Assembly (NCBI RefSeq): GCF_001645685.2
Contig: NZ_CP017080.1
Coordinates: 2,532,001-2,596,000 of the forward strand
Reading direction: 5' to 3'
Length of the DNA: 64,000 nt
Origin: Peribacillus muralis
GTDB taxonomy: Bacteria > Bacillota > Bacilli > Bacillales > DSM-1321
Position numbers and translations under genes: made by a program
In this document: piece by piece, positions 8,804-18,600 of the stretch
How positions within the stretch are numbered: the stretch's first letter is position 1
Layout of the letters: every line of letters starts with the position of its first letter
The notes under the pieces: model-generated
What the model saw: only the letters and a program-made list of their open reading frames with translations
Database searches by the model: none
Told to the model about the DNA's origin: nothing

Positions 8804-9253
8804 TTAATTAATATCCATTATAAAAATATTTCCCTCACTTTTAAATATGGATGCCTTGAACAATCCTTCAATTATACTTGTTGAGGCAGTATGTACAGTA
8901 ACGATGTTATTTTCTTCTTCCAGTTCATCCACATAGTCAATTAATATAATACTTACATTACTGATAGATTCATCCTTAACTATTCTATTAAGTTCTAGAC
9001 TGAACGATTGGATTTCTTTAGGTACTTTATTTAAGGTTTTCCATTCATCAAACTCGCCTAAAAATTCTTGATCATACATTCTAAATACGTTTTCTTTGAA
9101 ATAATGATTTATATACAAATATTTATCTTTATCCTCTGTTTTAAGGAGACTTACTTGTATATGTTCATTTTCTTCCAAAAATGATGCTGTGCTAAATGTT
9201 TCATCCGCATTAAATGAGATAAATTGAATACAATCATAAATAACAAAAGACAT
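8804..9253 (-). CDS. Putative immunity protein, unassigned family
   Basis: A 149-residue acidic protein (MSFVIYDCIQFISFNADE... ending NIFIMDIN) that I do not recognise. The ATG at 9251-9253 has GAAGGAG eight bases upstream; an in-frame GTG nine bases earlier overlaps that site and is rejected. It begins 13 bp after the stop of the orphan toxin at 9267, the place an immunity gene takes in these systems, and has no signal peptide or membrane helix. Intact reading frame beside a broken toxin suggests selection for protection. Confidence 0.7.
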   Translation of the reverse strand: MSFVIYDCIQFISFNADETFSTASFLEENEHIQVSLLKTEDKDKYLYINHYFKENVFRMYDQEFLGEFDEWKTLNKVPKEIQSFSLELNRIVKDESISNVSIILIDYVDELEEENNIVTVHTASTSIIEGLFKASIFKSEGNIFIMDIN

Positions 9254-9266
9254 ATAGCTCACTCCT

Positions 9267-9905
9267 TCATTTACGATATTTCTTATTTTTCAAGTGCTGA
9301 TACAGCTGTTTAACATCCTTTTTACCAGGCTTGGTAACACCACCATTTTTTGTTTTTCTTCCTTGTCCACCATAGATTTCTCCATTTTTTGCAGCGTTTG
9401 TGGTAGGTTGATGTAAATGTGGAGAAAGGCCACCATGAGAGTCTGCTCCAAACCGTTTAAATTGACCATTAGCATTTTTTTTACTAGTATTAAAATTTTT
9501 TGATTTAGTATATAATCTTTACTCTTTGTTTTTAGGAACATTCGCTGTAACATAACCATCAAACGTTCTTTCTCCAGCTTTAGGTGTATATCCTCTTCCA
9601 GCTAATCCTTTGTCACTAGAAACGTTTTTGGGTTTCCCTTTATTTTTTCTTTCTTTTTTAATGGGGCTGCTTTAAAATTCTTTACCTTCTTCGCTTTCTT
9701 TCCGTACTTGATTGCACTGATCGCGCCTTTGGAGCCCATTTGGCTTGACCGGCACCTAGGACGAAGTTGCTTGCGACCGATACGGTGGCTCCGGCTTTTT
9801 GATACTATCTTGGTACATGGCCGCCATCGGGGTCGATGTTGTTGACTGGATCGGAATCTGTATATAGATAACTATTTAGGGAAGTTGTGGCTTCTTCCTA
9901 AAACT
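9267..9905 (-). pseudogene. Orphan WapA C-terminal module (RHS tail + PHLH toxin), broken
   Basis: This segment repeats the end of the WapA gene. It begins with the RHS core end (SLNSYLYTDSDPVNNIDPDG), then the linker with GAGQAKWA, and finishes with a different toxin domain containing FKRFGADSHGGLSPHLHQP and GKKDVKQLYQHLKNKK, stop at 9267-9269. A TAG interrupts the linker, a frameshift lies at GAGQAKWA, and an in-frame TAA at 9529-9531 splits the toxin. The toxin part resembles the group I know as polymorphic toxin type 24, but that label is tentative. About 110 bp of linker present in wapA is missing. The presumed immunity partner is at 8804-9253. Confidence 0.75.
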
Positions 9906-10054
9906 ATCTTTGTATAAAGTTTGTGTTCTTAAGCACGAAGGTTTTTCCGCTCGCTTCTTTCATATACTGCATCGACATTGACGCCTTATCGTTAACCTAT
10001 TGCTGCTTCTGCCTTCACAGTTCTAAACTGTAACCAAGCTTTGCACACAAAAGG

Positions 10055-10086
10055 AAACCTTGATAGGTTGTTTCCAATCAAGGTTT
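10055..10086 (-). terminator. Terminator-type hairpin after DUF2750 gene (AACCTTGAT repeat)
   Basis: Arms AAACCTTGAT (10055-10064) and ATCAAGGTTT (10077-10086) form a 10-bp stem just after the DUF2750 stop. The stem sequence recurs at 11759 and 12199, also behind immunity genes. 9906-10054 holds no credible ORF; a short piece of degenerate RHS-like sequence may continue there. Confidence 0.6.
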
Positions 10087-10093
10087 TTTAAAA

Positions 10094-10468
10094 TTAATAT
10101 TTCTTTAACTCTTCTTCTAAATCTAAAATTAATAGATCAATTTCTAATACTGCAGAATCTGCATTGTTCCAAAATATTGAAGGTCTAATACCATCTTCCT
10201 TCAATCCTGGTAACCAACCCTGAATAAATTCATCAAGTTCTATTGGTTCAGCTTGATAATTCTCCCAATCACCCAATGCACATAAATTTGCAAATTCTTT
10301 TTTCGGCCAAAAGGGCATTAAATAATTTCCAACATCATCTTTTGAGATTGCCCACCCACCATTGAACAATCCCCATACCTCCTCAAAGTCAGCTACTTTC
10401 TTTATAAAGTACTCATATCTTTTTGGAGCAGGTAGTTTTTTAACTAATTCAACCTCTTTGTTATTCAA
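10094..10468 (-). CDS. DUF2750 protein, probable immunity protein
   Basis: A 124-residue protein with the DUF2750 pattern: LPAPKRYEYFIKKVADFEEVW..., then GGWAISKDD, PFWPKKEFANLC and a conserved end around GIRPSIFWNN. DUF2750 proteins are found as immunity proteins in polymorphic toxin loci. The start is a TTG (10466-10468) that overlaps the stop of an upstream toxin tail as TTGA, with GGAAGTGATC upstream. The reading frame is intact. Its target toxin is not identified because only a 40-residue tail remains. Confidence 0.8.
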   Translation of the reverse strand: MNNKEVELVKKLPAPKRYEYFIKKVADFEEVWGLFNGGWAISKDDVGNYLMPFWPKKEFANLCALGDWENYQAEPIELDEFIQGWLPGLKEDGIRPSIFWNNADSAVLEIDLLILDLEEELKKY

Positions 10469-10608
10469 TTAAGATCACTTCCGTTATTATTTCTCTTCTC
10501 GTTGCAGTCATGCTCATCTTGACAATTTCTTGCATGAAGACACATTTCTTCGTAAAATTGATCATTTTCAGATGCTGCATCTTTCATTTCCACTATCCTC
10601 TTTTTAAA
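10465..10608 (-). pseudogene. Orphan toxin C-terminal tail upstream of DUF2750
   Basis: A short open frame (first ATG at 10587) reads MKDAASENDQFYEEMC, then HARNCQDEHDCNEKR and ends NNNGSDLN with TGA at 10465-10467. That stop overlaps the DUF2750 start by 4 bp, the same junction design as the wapA/immunity pair. The upstream frame closes at a TGA, so only the last 40-47 residues of the toxin survive. It could be a small gene, since AGAGG lies before the ATG, but the cassette context favours a toxin remnant. The gap 10609-10743 holds no gene. Confidence 0.5.
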
Positions 10609-10743
10609 TCAATATCTTACTGAAACCAATTACGTTTTAAAATAGAGGAAACGTCAGGAAAATAGCTTTCCGTTTTAGAGTACTTCCCTGCCGCTTCTCC
10701 AATCGTAAAATATTTGATTTATTTTATTTAAGGGTCTTCGATA

Positions 10744-11169
10744 TTAATCCCAATTCCACTTGTCATCGCCCATGATTCTATCAATAATATGTTCTTCCTC
10801 CCATACTGCAGCTTGTTCTAAATCTCTACATTTTTCTTCAGTAGATGGTGAAATTTCTCCTTTGTAATAGATAGAATAGGTCCCAGCAATAATGTCGTAC
10901 ACACTCATTTCTGGTGGCCATGCTTCCTCTTCAGAAGGAAATTCTCGATAATCAACAAGTGCCCATTTTCCTGATTTCAGTATATCTTGATACACTCCGA
11001 CAATAAAATCAAATTCTTCTTTTTTTGGAAGTTCTTCCATTGTGTTACCTATTTCTTTATATATGCCAATACAGGCATCCTTATAGACTTTTCCAAATGC
11101 ATACTTTTTGTCTGGTAGAGGAATAGCATAAACATTACCAATTTTCACGCGTTTCTTTTTAACTTTCAA
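10744..11169 (-). CDS. Imm26-family immunity protein, copy 2 (TTG start)
   Basis: A 141-residue paralogue of the gene at 6940-7365. The open frame runs farther upstream, but those codons are a shadow of the toxin gene. I place the start at the TTG 11167-11169, which aligns exactly with the ATG of copy 1 and keeps the same GGGAG site ten bases upstream. The TTG lies one base after the ancestral toxin stop (11171-11173). Differences from copy 1 are conservative and the frame is intact. Both copies are followed by a shared short block with the hairpin GGAAA/TTTCC. Confidence 0.85.
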   Translation of the reverse strand: MKVKKKRVKIGNVYAIPLPDKKYAFGKVYKDACIGIYKEIGNTMEELPKKEEFDFIVGVYQDILKSGKWALVDYREFPSEEEAWPPEMSVYDIIAGTYSIYYKGEISPSTEEKCRDLEQAAVWEEEHIIDRIMGDDKWNWD

Positions 11170-11170
11170 T

Positions 11171-11722
11171 TTATCTAAACTCCCTTTTTGCAGCTTTAAT
11201 ATATTTTTTCCGCTTTTTATTTTAATCAGATATTCCATTAATTTTATTTCCTGATGTTCCACCTTTTGATTGAGCGCCACCATATTTTTCAATAAGTAAT
11301 TGTTCTCGTCCACGTATTGCATCTTTATTCTTAGATGATTTATCAAATCTAGCTTTTCCAAACCCGGCTTTATTCATGTGATGGTTTCTATCTCTGTTTG
11401 CTATATTTTGAAACGGGGTTCCTGTTCCACTTGTTCTACCAGTAGTATAGACCTTCCCTGTTTTTTTATTTTTCTTAGTGTAGGTTTGATATGTTATTTT
11501 ACAACTATTATGCGTCCAAATCCCCAAAGTAGAGACATAATAAGAGTGATAATCCTTCACCTTGAAGTTGTAGACGGTTTCTTGCTTTTGGACGATTTGG
11601 ATGGTGTCAATTCGGATGGTGTTGCCTTCATTCGTCTCGACCAGATCTCCCGCTACAAGGTTTTTGGCTTCTACCCAGCCTTCGCCAACGATCCAAAAGG
11701 GGTGTTCGTCGGTCGTTTCTAA
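11171..11722 (-). pseudogene. Orphan toxin: Hint C-terminal half + URI/GIY-YIG-like nuclease, nonsense mutation
   Basis: The frame begins inside a Hint (pretoxin) domain: TTDEHPFWIVGEGWVEAKNL, then AGDLVETNEGN, and the typical end VKDYHSYYVSTLGIWTHNSC, where an auto-cleaving Hint domain finishes. A nuclease-like domain follows with GKVYTTGRTSGTGTPFQN, RDRNHHMN and AIRGREQLLIEKYGG. This is the layout of GIY-YIG/URI-type RHS toxins. A TAA at 11222-11224 stops it; reading on in the same frame restores NKKRKKYIKAAKREFR, the expected family end, and the ancestral stop. The N-terminal delivery portion is missing, so it is not expressible as a secreted toxin. Confidence 0.78.
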
Positions 11723-11758
11723 ACATTGGAAATATCTTTAGTAGTTTACAATACTTAT

Positions 11759-11799
11759 AGAAAAACCTTGATAACCATTTGAGTCTTCAAGGTTTTTCT
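11759..11799 (-). terminator. Terminator repeat (copy 2 of AGAAAAACCTTGA hairpin)
   Basis: Arms AGAAAAACCTTGA and TCAAGGTTTTTCT pair around a short loop. The block including flanks (ATAC/TTTATAG before, GAATTTT after) is almost the same as the hairpin at 12199-12239. It lies after the immunity remnant at 11915 and directly before the orphan Hint-nuclease module. Confidence 0.7.
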
Positions 11800-11914
11800 G
11801 AATTTTTGATTTTTATTTCGTATAAAGACAGATGCACGGCTCCAGGGACTTTGATAAAAGATAAAAAGTAGTTACGTCAAACCAAAATAGTAAACTTATT
11901 TTTAAGATATCCGT

Positions 11915-12193
11915 TCACTCTTCAGATTTAAATAGTTCTATAATATCGAGTTCCAGCTTGGTTGAATCGAAATCTTTTTTTACCTTTTGCCCCAGGGCTC
12001 TTATGGATTCAATGATATTTTCCAAAAGTAATTCTTTTTTCTTTTGAAGATCACCATTTAAAAAACATCGAAATCAAACCTCAATTTAATATATGCATGT
12101 TTATTTTTTTTACTGAATATCACCCTTTCTTTGACAACGATCTTTGTCGGTTTTTTCTGTGTTTCAAGTTTAATTCTTATGATGTTTGCAATA
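11915..12193 (-). pseudogene. Remnant of an immunity-like gene
   Basis: Two overlapping minus-strand frames join into one sequence of about 90 residues: ANIIRIKLETQKKPTKIVVK, then KHAYIKLRFDFDVF; after a shift near 12062 it continues FLNGDLQKKKELLLENIIES, IRALGQKVKKDFDSTK and ends LFKSEE with TGA at 11915-11917. There is no start codon with a ribosome site, because the 5' end runs into the terminator at 12199. Size and charge suit an immunity protein, but I do not recognise the family. Confidence 0.45.
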
Positions 12194-12198
12194 TTTAT

Positions 12199-12239
12199 AG
12201 AAAAACCTTGATAATAATTATCATTATCAAGGTTTTTCT
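12199..12239 (-). terminator. Rho-independent terminator after the wapA immunity gene
   Basis: A 17-bp perfect stem (12199-12215 with 12223-12239; arm core AAAAACCTTGATAAT) lies 27 bp after the immunity stop and is followed by TTTTTCTATAAAT on the minus strand. It ends the wapA-immunity transcript. Confidence 0.85.
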
Positions 12240-12265
12240 GAATTTTAATATTCAACATGAGCTTG

Positions 12266-12646
12266 CTACATTTTTATTAAAGACAGCACTTCAATGTTCG
12301 CACAATAGAACTTTATACTTTCATTCTCATAATCTTCTACTAAATATTTATTTTGTTTTTCGTACCCACTTTCATTTAAATTTTCGACACTAAAGCCCAT
12401 TATTTGATTGAATTGGCCTCCAAATCCTAATAAATCTAAAGAAGAAACATCACTGAATTTGAGTTTCAAATTTAGCTTTTTATCTTCTATTTCCAATACA
12501 AAATCCATTTCTAAAAAAGATACTTGGTCATAATACGAATTATATCCTAAATAATATTGAAAACCTGTTATTAATTTTACATCATTCACTTTGAAATCGG
12601 GAATTTCTTGTTCTAACACAGTTCCTTTGTACCAATCTAAAGTCAT
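12266..12646 (-). CDS. Cognate immunity protein of the WapA-type toxin (putative)
   Basis: A 126-residue cytoplasmic protein (MTLDWYKGTVLEQEIPDFKV... ending ANIEVLSLIKM) with no signal peptide or membrane helix. I do not recognise the family with certainty; the pattern is somewhat like Imm50-type proteins. The ATG at 12644-12646 overlaps the wapA stop as ATGA, and its ribosome site GGGGGAG lies inside the last wapA codons, so it is translated by coupling with the toxin. An in-frame ATG 15 bases earlier is upstream of that site and less likely. Position makes it the protector against the C-terminal toxin of wapA. Confidence 0.8.
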   Translation of the reverse strand: MTLDWYKGTVLEQEIPDFKVNDVKLITGFQYYLGYNSYYDQVSFLEMDFVLEIEDKKLNLKLKFSDVSSLDLLGFGGQFNQIMGFSVENLNESGYEKQNKYLVEDYENESIKFYCANIEVLSLIKM

Positions 12647-15600
12647 TTTTTTCTCCCCCAAAAGTTATATGTATACTCTTTTCCTTTTGCTGAATATCCA
12701 GGTCCATATTTATATTCATGTAAATGTGGAACGGTATGTTTATCTGGCATGCTGTGATTTGCATGATCGACTCTATATTTTTGTCTTCCAAATTTATCAT
12801 ATATTACTGTGGATTTTTCTTTTTTTCCTTTATACTGTCTATAATGAATTACTTTCGAACCTGGAGTAGCATTTTGAGGGGCTTTCCTTTCCCAATATTC
12901 TTCAGGGACGAAAGTTTTTTTACTAGTTTGTTTATATGTTCCTTTAACAGAACTACGCTTAAATGTAGCCGTTTTTCCTTTTATTTTATAGGTTTTGACT
13001 TTTGTTTTGTTTTTTAGTGTCTTCTTTACAGAGGAACTATTGAATTTCTTTACTTTCTTCGCTTTCTTGCCGTACTTGACTGCACTGATCGCGCCTTTGG
13101 CGGCCCATTTGGCTTGACCGGCACCTGGAACGAAATTGCTTGCGACCGATACGGTGGCTCCGGCTTTTTGATACCATTTGGATTTAGGGTTTTTGATGGT
13201 TTTGATATCATTGCCTATATAGGCATTATACCCTTTTTTCGAGTATTTCTTCGTTGATTTCCAGCCTTTTTGCAGCCATTTTGGAGCATGGCCATCCGGG
13301 TCGATGTTATTGACTGGGTCGGCATCCGCATATAGGTAGCGATTTAGGGAAGTGGGATCTTCTTCCGTGCCTTCGTATTCATCAGGCACGATAAAGCGCC
13401 CGATTGAAGGGTCATAATCTCTCCAGCCCATTAAGTACAGGTTGGTATCGGCATCATACATGACGCCATACTTCCCTACATAACGGTAAATGTTTGTATT
13501 CGCGATATCCTTGTCACCAGTAATGGCTGTAACATTGCCCCATTCATCATACTCATAGGTCGCTTTCGTGTTGCCGGCTTTGTCGGTTAGGGCTATGACG
13601 TCTCCCCGTGCATTGAATTGGTAGTAATAGACAACATCATTAAAGCTGAAGCTTAATAAATTCCCATCTGCATCACGATGATATTTATTTTTGTCTTCCC
13701 TTTTGATTCCTTCTATACTTTCCAGGAATAACTCACCATTTGTATCCCGATGGTAATGATAGTGCGTGTTCTTCGTTCCATCGTTCACATCTTTGGCAAT
13801 GCGGTTTCCATCCGTATCATATTCATAGGCGATGGTAGGTTGTTTCTTGCCGTTCACGGTTTGATTGACCTTGACTAGTTGATCATCACTATTGTAACCG
13901 TAATCGGTTACCGTCGTGTTTGCGCCTTCTTTGATCGTAACTTTCGCCAGCATCCCGACAGGATTATGGACATAATCAGTCGTACGGAGAAGCGCACCGG
14001 ATGTTTCGTTATACTCTTTTTTCTGGAGTATCCGATTGTCGGTCGTATACGTATACGTCGCAGCGACCTTGCCCGATGTTACATTTTCCGTTTTAACCAG
14101 ATTGGAGTTGGCATCATAGCTATATTTTAGCTTCTTTCCATCCGCTTCTACGGTTTCAAGCTGCCCTTTTGCTGTATAGGTGTATTTCTTCTTTATCTTT
14201 CCTTTATCGGAGATTTGCGTGATTTGTTCTGTATCGGAATGCTGATATTGAAGGTCAAAAAGCACGCTCTGATCCTTTTGACTTACAGCTTTCAGGGATT
14301 TCACTTTAGAACCGCCATTATAGCTGATCGATGTTTCTACTCCAGGCGCTTTTACTTTGGATAATGAATCATCGACTAAATATTCATACTGATAAGAATC
14401 AAAATTAGGTGTCAGGATTTTTGTCATCCGGTCATTGTCATCATACGTAATGACCGTATCACCAAGGGCGTTGCTCAAGATTTCTTTATTGTCTTTTTCG
14501 TCATATCTCGTCGTCGTCTGTGTATCCGTGTGGGAAATGGTTTCTGAAATCAGGCGGTTATTGGCGTCATATTCAGATACGGTTTCACTGTTATAAATCC
14601 CATCACCATCTGGATCCACCGCTACTGGGACGGGATTACTCTCATCATATACCCATGTATGCGTCACATTGCTATTATGATCATGGAGAAAACGGTTTTC
14701 CGTTATTTTCCCGTCTTCCATATTACGGCCCGTTTCTTTTACAAGCCTGCTTAACTCATCATATTCATAGGTGACTTCTTTAGAAACGGTTGTCTTGGAG
14801 CCATTTATTTCTTTCAAGCTTTTCTTTTTCACTTGACCGATAGAGTCATATTCAAAGGAAGATACTTGTGTCGTAGATTCACCGGAACTTGGATCGGCCT
14901 CTGCTTTTTTCTCGGTTTTCAGTTGACCCTCTTGATCGTATTCCCACTCCGTTACGGCACCAGTGGCATCTACAAGTTTCGTTTTATCTCCTGCAGCATT
15001 ATAGGTGTATGTCGTATATTTTCCGTCTGTATCGACTACATCCTTCAATTGTCCATTGGCTTCGTAAATATAATGTGTTGCGCCTAATTTATCAAAGGCA
15101 ATCGCTTCATTCCCGAGGCCGTCGTAGAGCGTCCACGTTTCCACTGCTGGACTGGAAGAATCTTTACTGTAGATGGCATTGTCATTCTTATCGTATTCAT
15201 AACTGACCCAGTCCCCTGTCCCGGATATGGACTTGACAACATTACCGACAGCATCATACTTACTTTGTTCAACCAAGGTGTTTTGGTCTTTGGTCGGATC
15301 GGAGTATGCCGTCAGGCGATTTTGTTCATCGTACCGATAATAAGTTTTTCCTTTTGAATAAAGGGTGGAAGTTGTTGTATCCCATGCAAAATTCTCTTCC
15401 GTTACCTTATTATCATTTGCATCATACGTCATTCGCAGTTGATTGGCTAATGGGTCGATACTTTTACTAAGTCTGCCCAAAGGATCATATTCAAAGATAT
15501 TAACGTACCCGTTGCCATCTTTTTCAGCTATTTTTTCACCGAGCTCGTTATATTCATCGATTTCAGTGCGATTCGTTATGTTCGGAGGAAGCGGTTTTTG

Positions 15601-18600
15601 GAAATCGTAAGCTTTCTTTGTGACTTTCGGGTTCCGTACAACGATTTGATGATTTTGTTCATCAAATTCATACTCCACCGCCTGACCAAGTGCATCCGTT
15701 TCCTTCAATAAATTGCCTACACCGTCATATTGATATTTCGTTATTTTTCCAAGTCGATCGATTTGTTCGGTTATTTGGTTATCCAGGTTATAGGAAAACC
15801 TTGCTGTTTGTCCCAATTCATTCGTTTCTTTCATTTTGTTTCCAGCTGCATCGTACTCAAATGTCATTTTCTTTCCATAAGGGTCATATGATTCTATTCC
15901 ATGCAGACCGCTTGAATCGTAAACAGTTCGAGTAGTAAAATCACTTTCTTCCACTCTCACATCATCTACACTGATATTAGATGGTCCAGCTTGTATTTTC
16001 ACCGTAATGAAGGAAGCATTCGCAGGAATCGCTGCACCTATATGTTGTAAATTCCATCCAGCTCCTGTTGATGCTGCACTGGATTTGGTACTAATTAATT
16101 TCTTGGACGAATCATAAAATTGAGCAGAAACAATCGCCCCTGATCCTTTTGTCCAAGCCAATGCCCGTACAGGTAGTTTTCCTGGTTTAATCGGCAGATG
16201 CTCCGATTCTATCGAACCTGTTATGGAAACGCTTCTCGTTCCCATTCTTTTTTCGGTTGTTTGGTAGGATGCACTGCCCGAACTCTTCCAATTTGAAATG
16301 GATGTGCCTTCACCCGTTTCAAAGCTAAAGTTGGGGACGGCCGCATATAGTGGTCCTCTCTCTGAGGAGCTATCCGTCAAATTTCCGAATTTATCGTATT
16401 TAAATGAATCCTTGAAACCTTCTGTATCAACAGTCCATAACCGGTTTCCCTTTGCATCATATTCATGACTGGTGACCCGGCCCAAGGCATCTATTTCTTT
16501 CGTCAATAAACTTGTGCCTGGTTTATATTCATATTTCGTTACTGGAGTCGTGCTATTGCCTTCGATGTCTTTTGTAGTGGGTTCGGTTTTCGTTAAAATA
16601 TTTCCACGTTCATCGTACGTAAAGGACGTTTTATTTCCTTTGCCATCAAAGGAATCTTTGATTTTGTTTTGATCATACACATTCCTGCTCGTTACCTTTA
16701 AGCCATCAGGGTCATCAATCGTTTTAAGCAAATTTCCTTTTTCATTCGTTTCATATTCAGAAGTGGTGATCTTGTATTTACCAGATGTCGAAACTCTTGT
16801 TGTTCTTTTCAGTAAATCATAAACAAACACTTCTTTCACGGTGGACGGATCATTTTTCTTATTTGCCTTGGCGTTATAAGAGGTGAATTGCCGTTCCGTA
16901 CTAACGAGCCGATGACCATTATAATCGTAGGAAGTGGCGTTTTTATTTGGATTGATATATTTATTTAACTGGCCGATTCCGTCATATTCATAATTTAATA
17001 ACCGAACTGATTTTTTGTCTTTATCCTGGTATTCAACCTTTGTGAGTGCTTGATTTTCATAGATGTATTTGGTGGTTGCTCCCGTGCTATCCGTAATTGC
17101 GCTTAACAGTGCATCCGTATAAGTAAAGGTTGTACTTCTCCCTGTAGAATCAACGATTTCTTTAATGTTATTCCCATCATAAGAAATGGAATTCTTGTTA
17201 CCATTTTTATCTCCGATTGATAGAAGTTGACCCTTGTCATTAAAGGTTTGAACGATCTCTGCTTCAACTAAATCGGTTAACGTGTAATCCCCGCCACTGG
17301 TTTTGACCAATTCCCGATAAACTCCGTGAGGGGAACTATACGTGCCATTTACATTCTTTTTAAAGCTGTGCCTTGACCCATCTTCGTCAATTAGGCGGAT
17401 GTCCCCATTCGGCTCTTGAATGAGAGACATATGAACATTGAGTCTCCATCCTTTGCCTAGTGATGTTTGCTGGTCATCTTGACTATTATATGAACGGATT
17501 ATCGTTGCATCCAGCCCTCGTCCTTTTACAGAACTATCTGTATAAGACAAATGTAGATTCCCATTGGCAAGATTCGTCTTGCTTTCTCCATATCCGGTTT
17601 CCGTGCTCGTATAAGCCCAAAAATCTTCTATTCCAAGCATCGATTGTAATGGATCGACCCATACTTTTTTAGTGGCGATCGATGTATTGCTCGCTTTGTC
17701 ACGCACATTCAACTGAATTGTGTAAAGGCCCGCTTCCAAGCCAGTTACATCCCATTTGCCTAAAACCCCATCTTTTATATCATCATATTTCTTGGTGATT
17801 TCAGTCCATGCTTGAGGAGACTCTCCTTTTCCGTAACTGAGCACGTACTCGTCCATATCATCATTATCTGTAGCCGAACCATGGATTTCCGTGATTCCGT
17901 TTAGATAATCCAATGTAGCGGGAAAGGTTAATTTCGCCGTTGGTAAAGTTGCATCTAGCAGGATTTTTTCAGAATAAGTTTTTGATTCATTACCTGAACC
18001 ATCCTTGAACATGACCGATACGGTTTTTTCTCCATTGCCTCCTGATAAGGTCCAAGGTTTCGTTTTCGCTTGTTTTTCATAGGCAGTCCAGTTTGCTTGT
18101 TCATTCCGGAACCTTTGGGATATGTCACTATCGCTATTATCGGAGGATGCTAGAGTTAATGTCACGTTAGGCGTATTCGTTACCTTTGCGCCGTGATTAA
18201 TGACGATTTCCCCTGCAGGGGGAGTGGTATCAACGACTTTGACTTTTTGGGATATTTGATCACCGAACATTCCCGTTTTCAACTTCAGCATTTGCCATTG
18301 ACTGCTATAGTCCCCGGTTTTTTTACCGCCGTTAAGCTTCACGTTAAATGTCTTTGTTTTGGAAGTGCTGATTGATTCTGAACTTGTCAGCGTTAACCTG
18401 GCGTTATTGGAAAATGGATCATTCGTTGCCGTTGATCCGAGCATGAAGCCTTCGGAATTGGTCCATGTCTCGATTCCTTCATTTTTCACCGTTATCGCTA
18501 CATTGTAATCACCGCTGGCTTCCATTTGCGGAGGAATCGTGTAACTGACGATGGACGCATCCAGTTGCTTTCGCGCTATACCGGACGATGAATCTGAATT

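Noticed and set aside
9290..9562. Minus-strand 90-codon frame reading MMVMLQRMF...
   Set aside because: It is an alternative frame of the orphan PHLH toxin; the other frame carries the meaningful motifs and the correct stop before the immunity gene.
11170..11361. N-terminal extension of Imm26 copy 2
   Set aside because: The extension overlaps the toxin gene in another frame and is absent from copy 1; the TTG at 11169 aligns with the copy 1 start.
13400..17500. YD repeats of wapA considered as DNA-level tandem repeats
   Set aside because: The repetition is at protein level with diverged codons, as expected for RHS/YD proteins.
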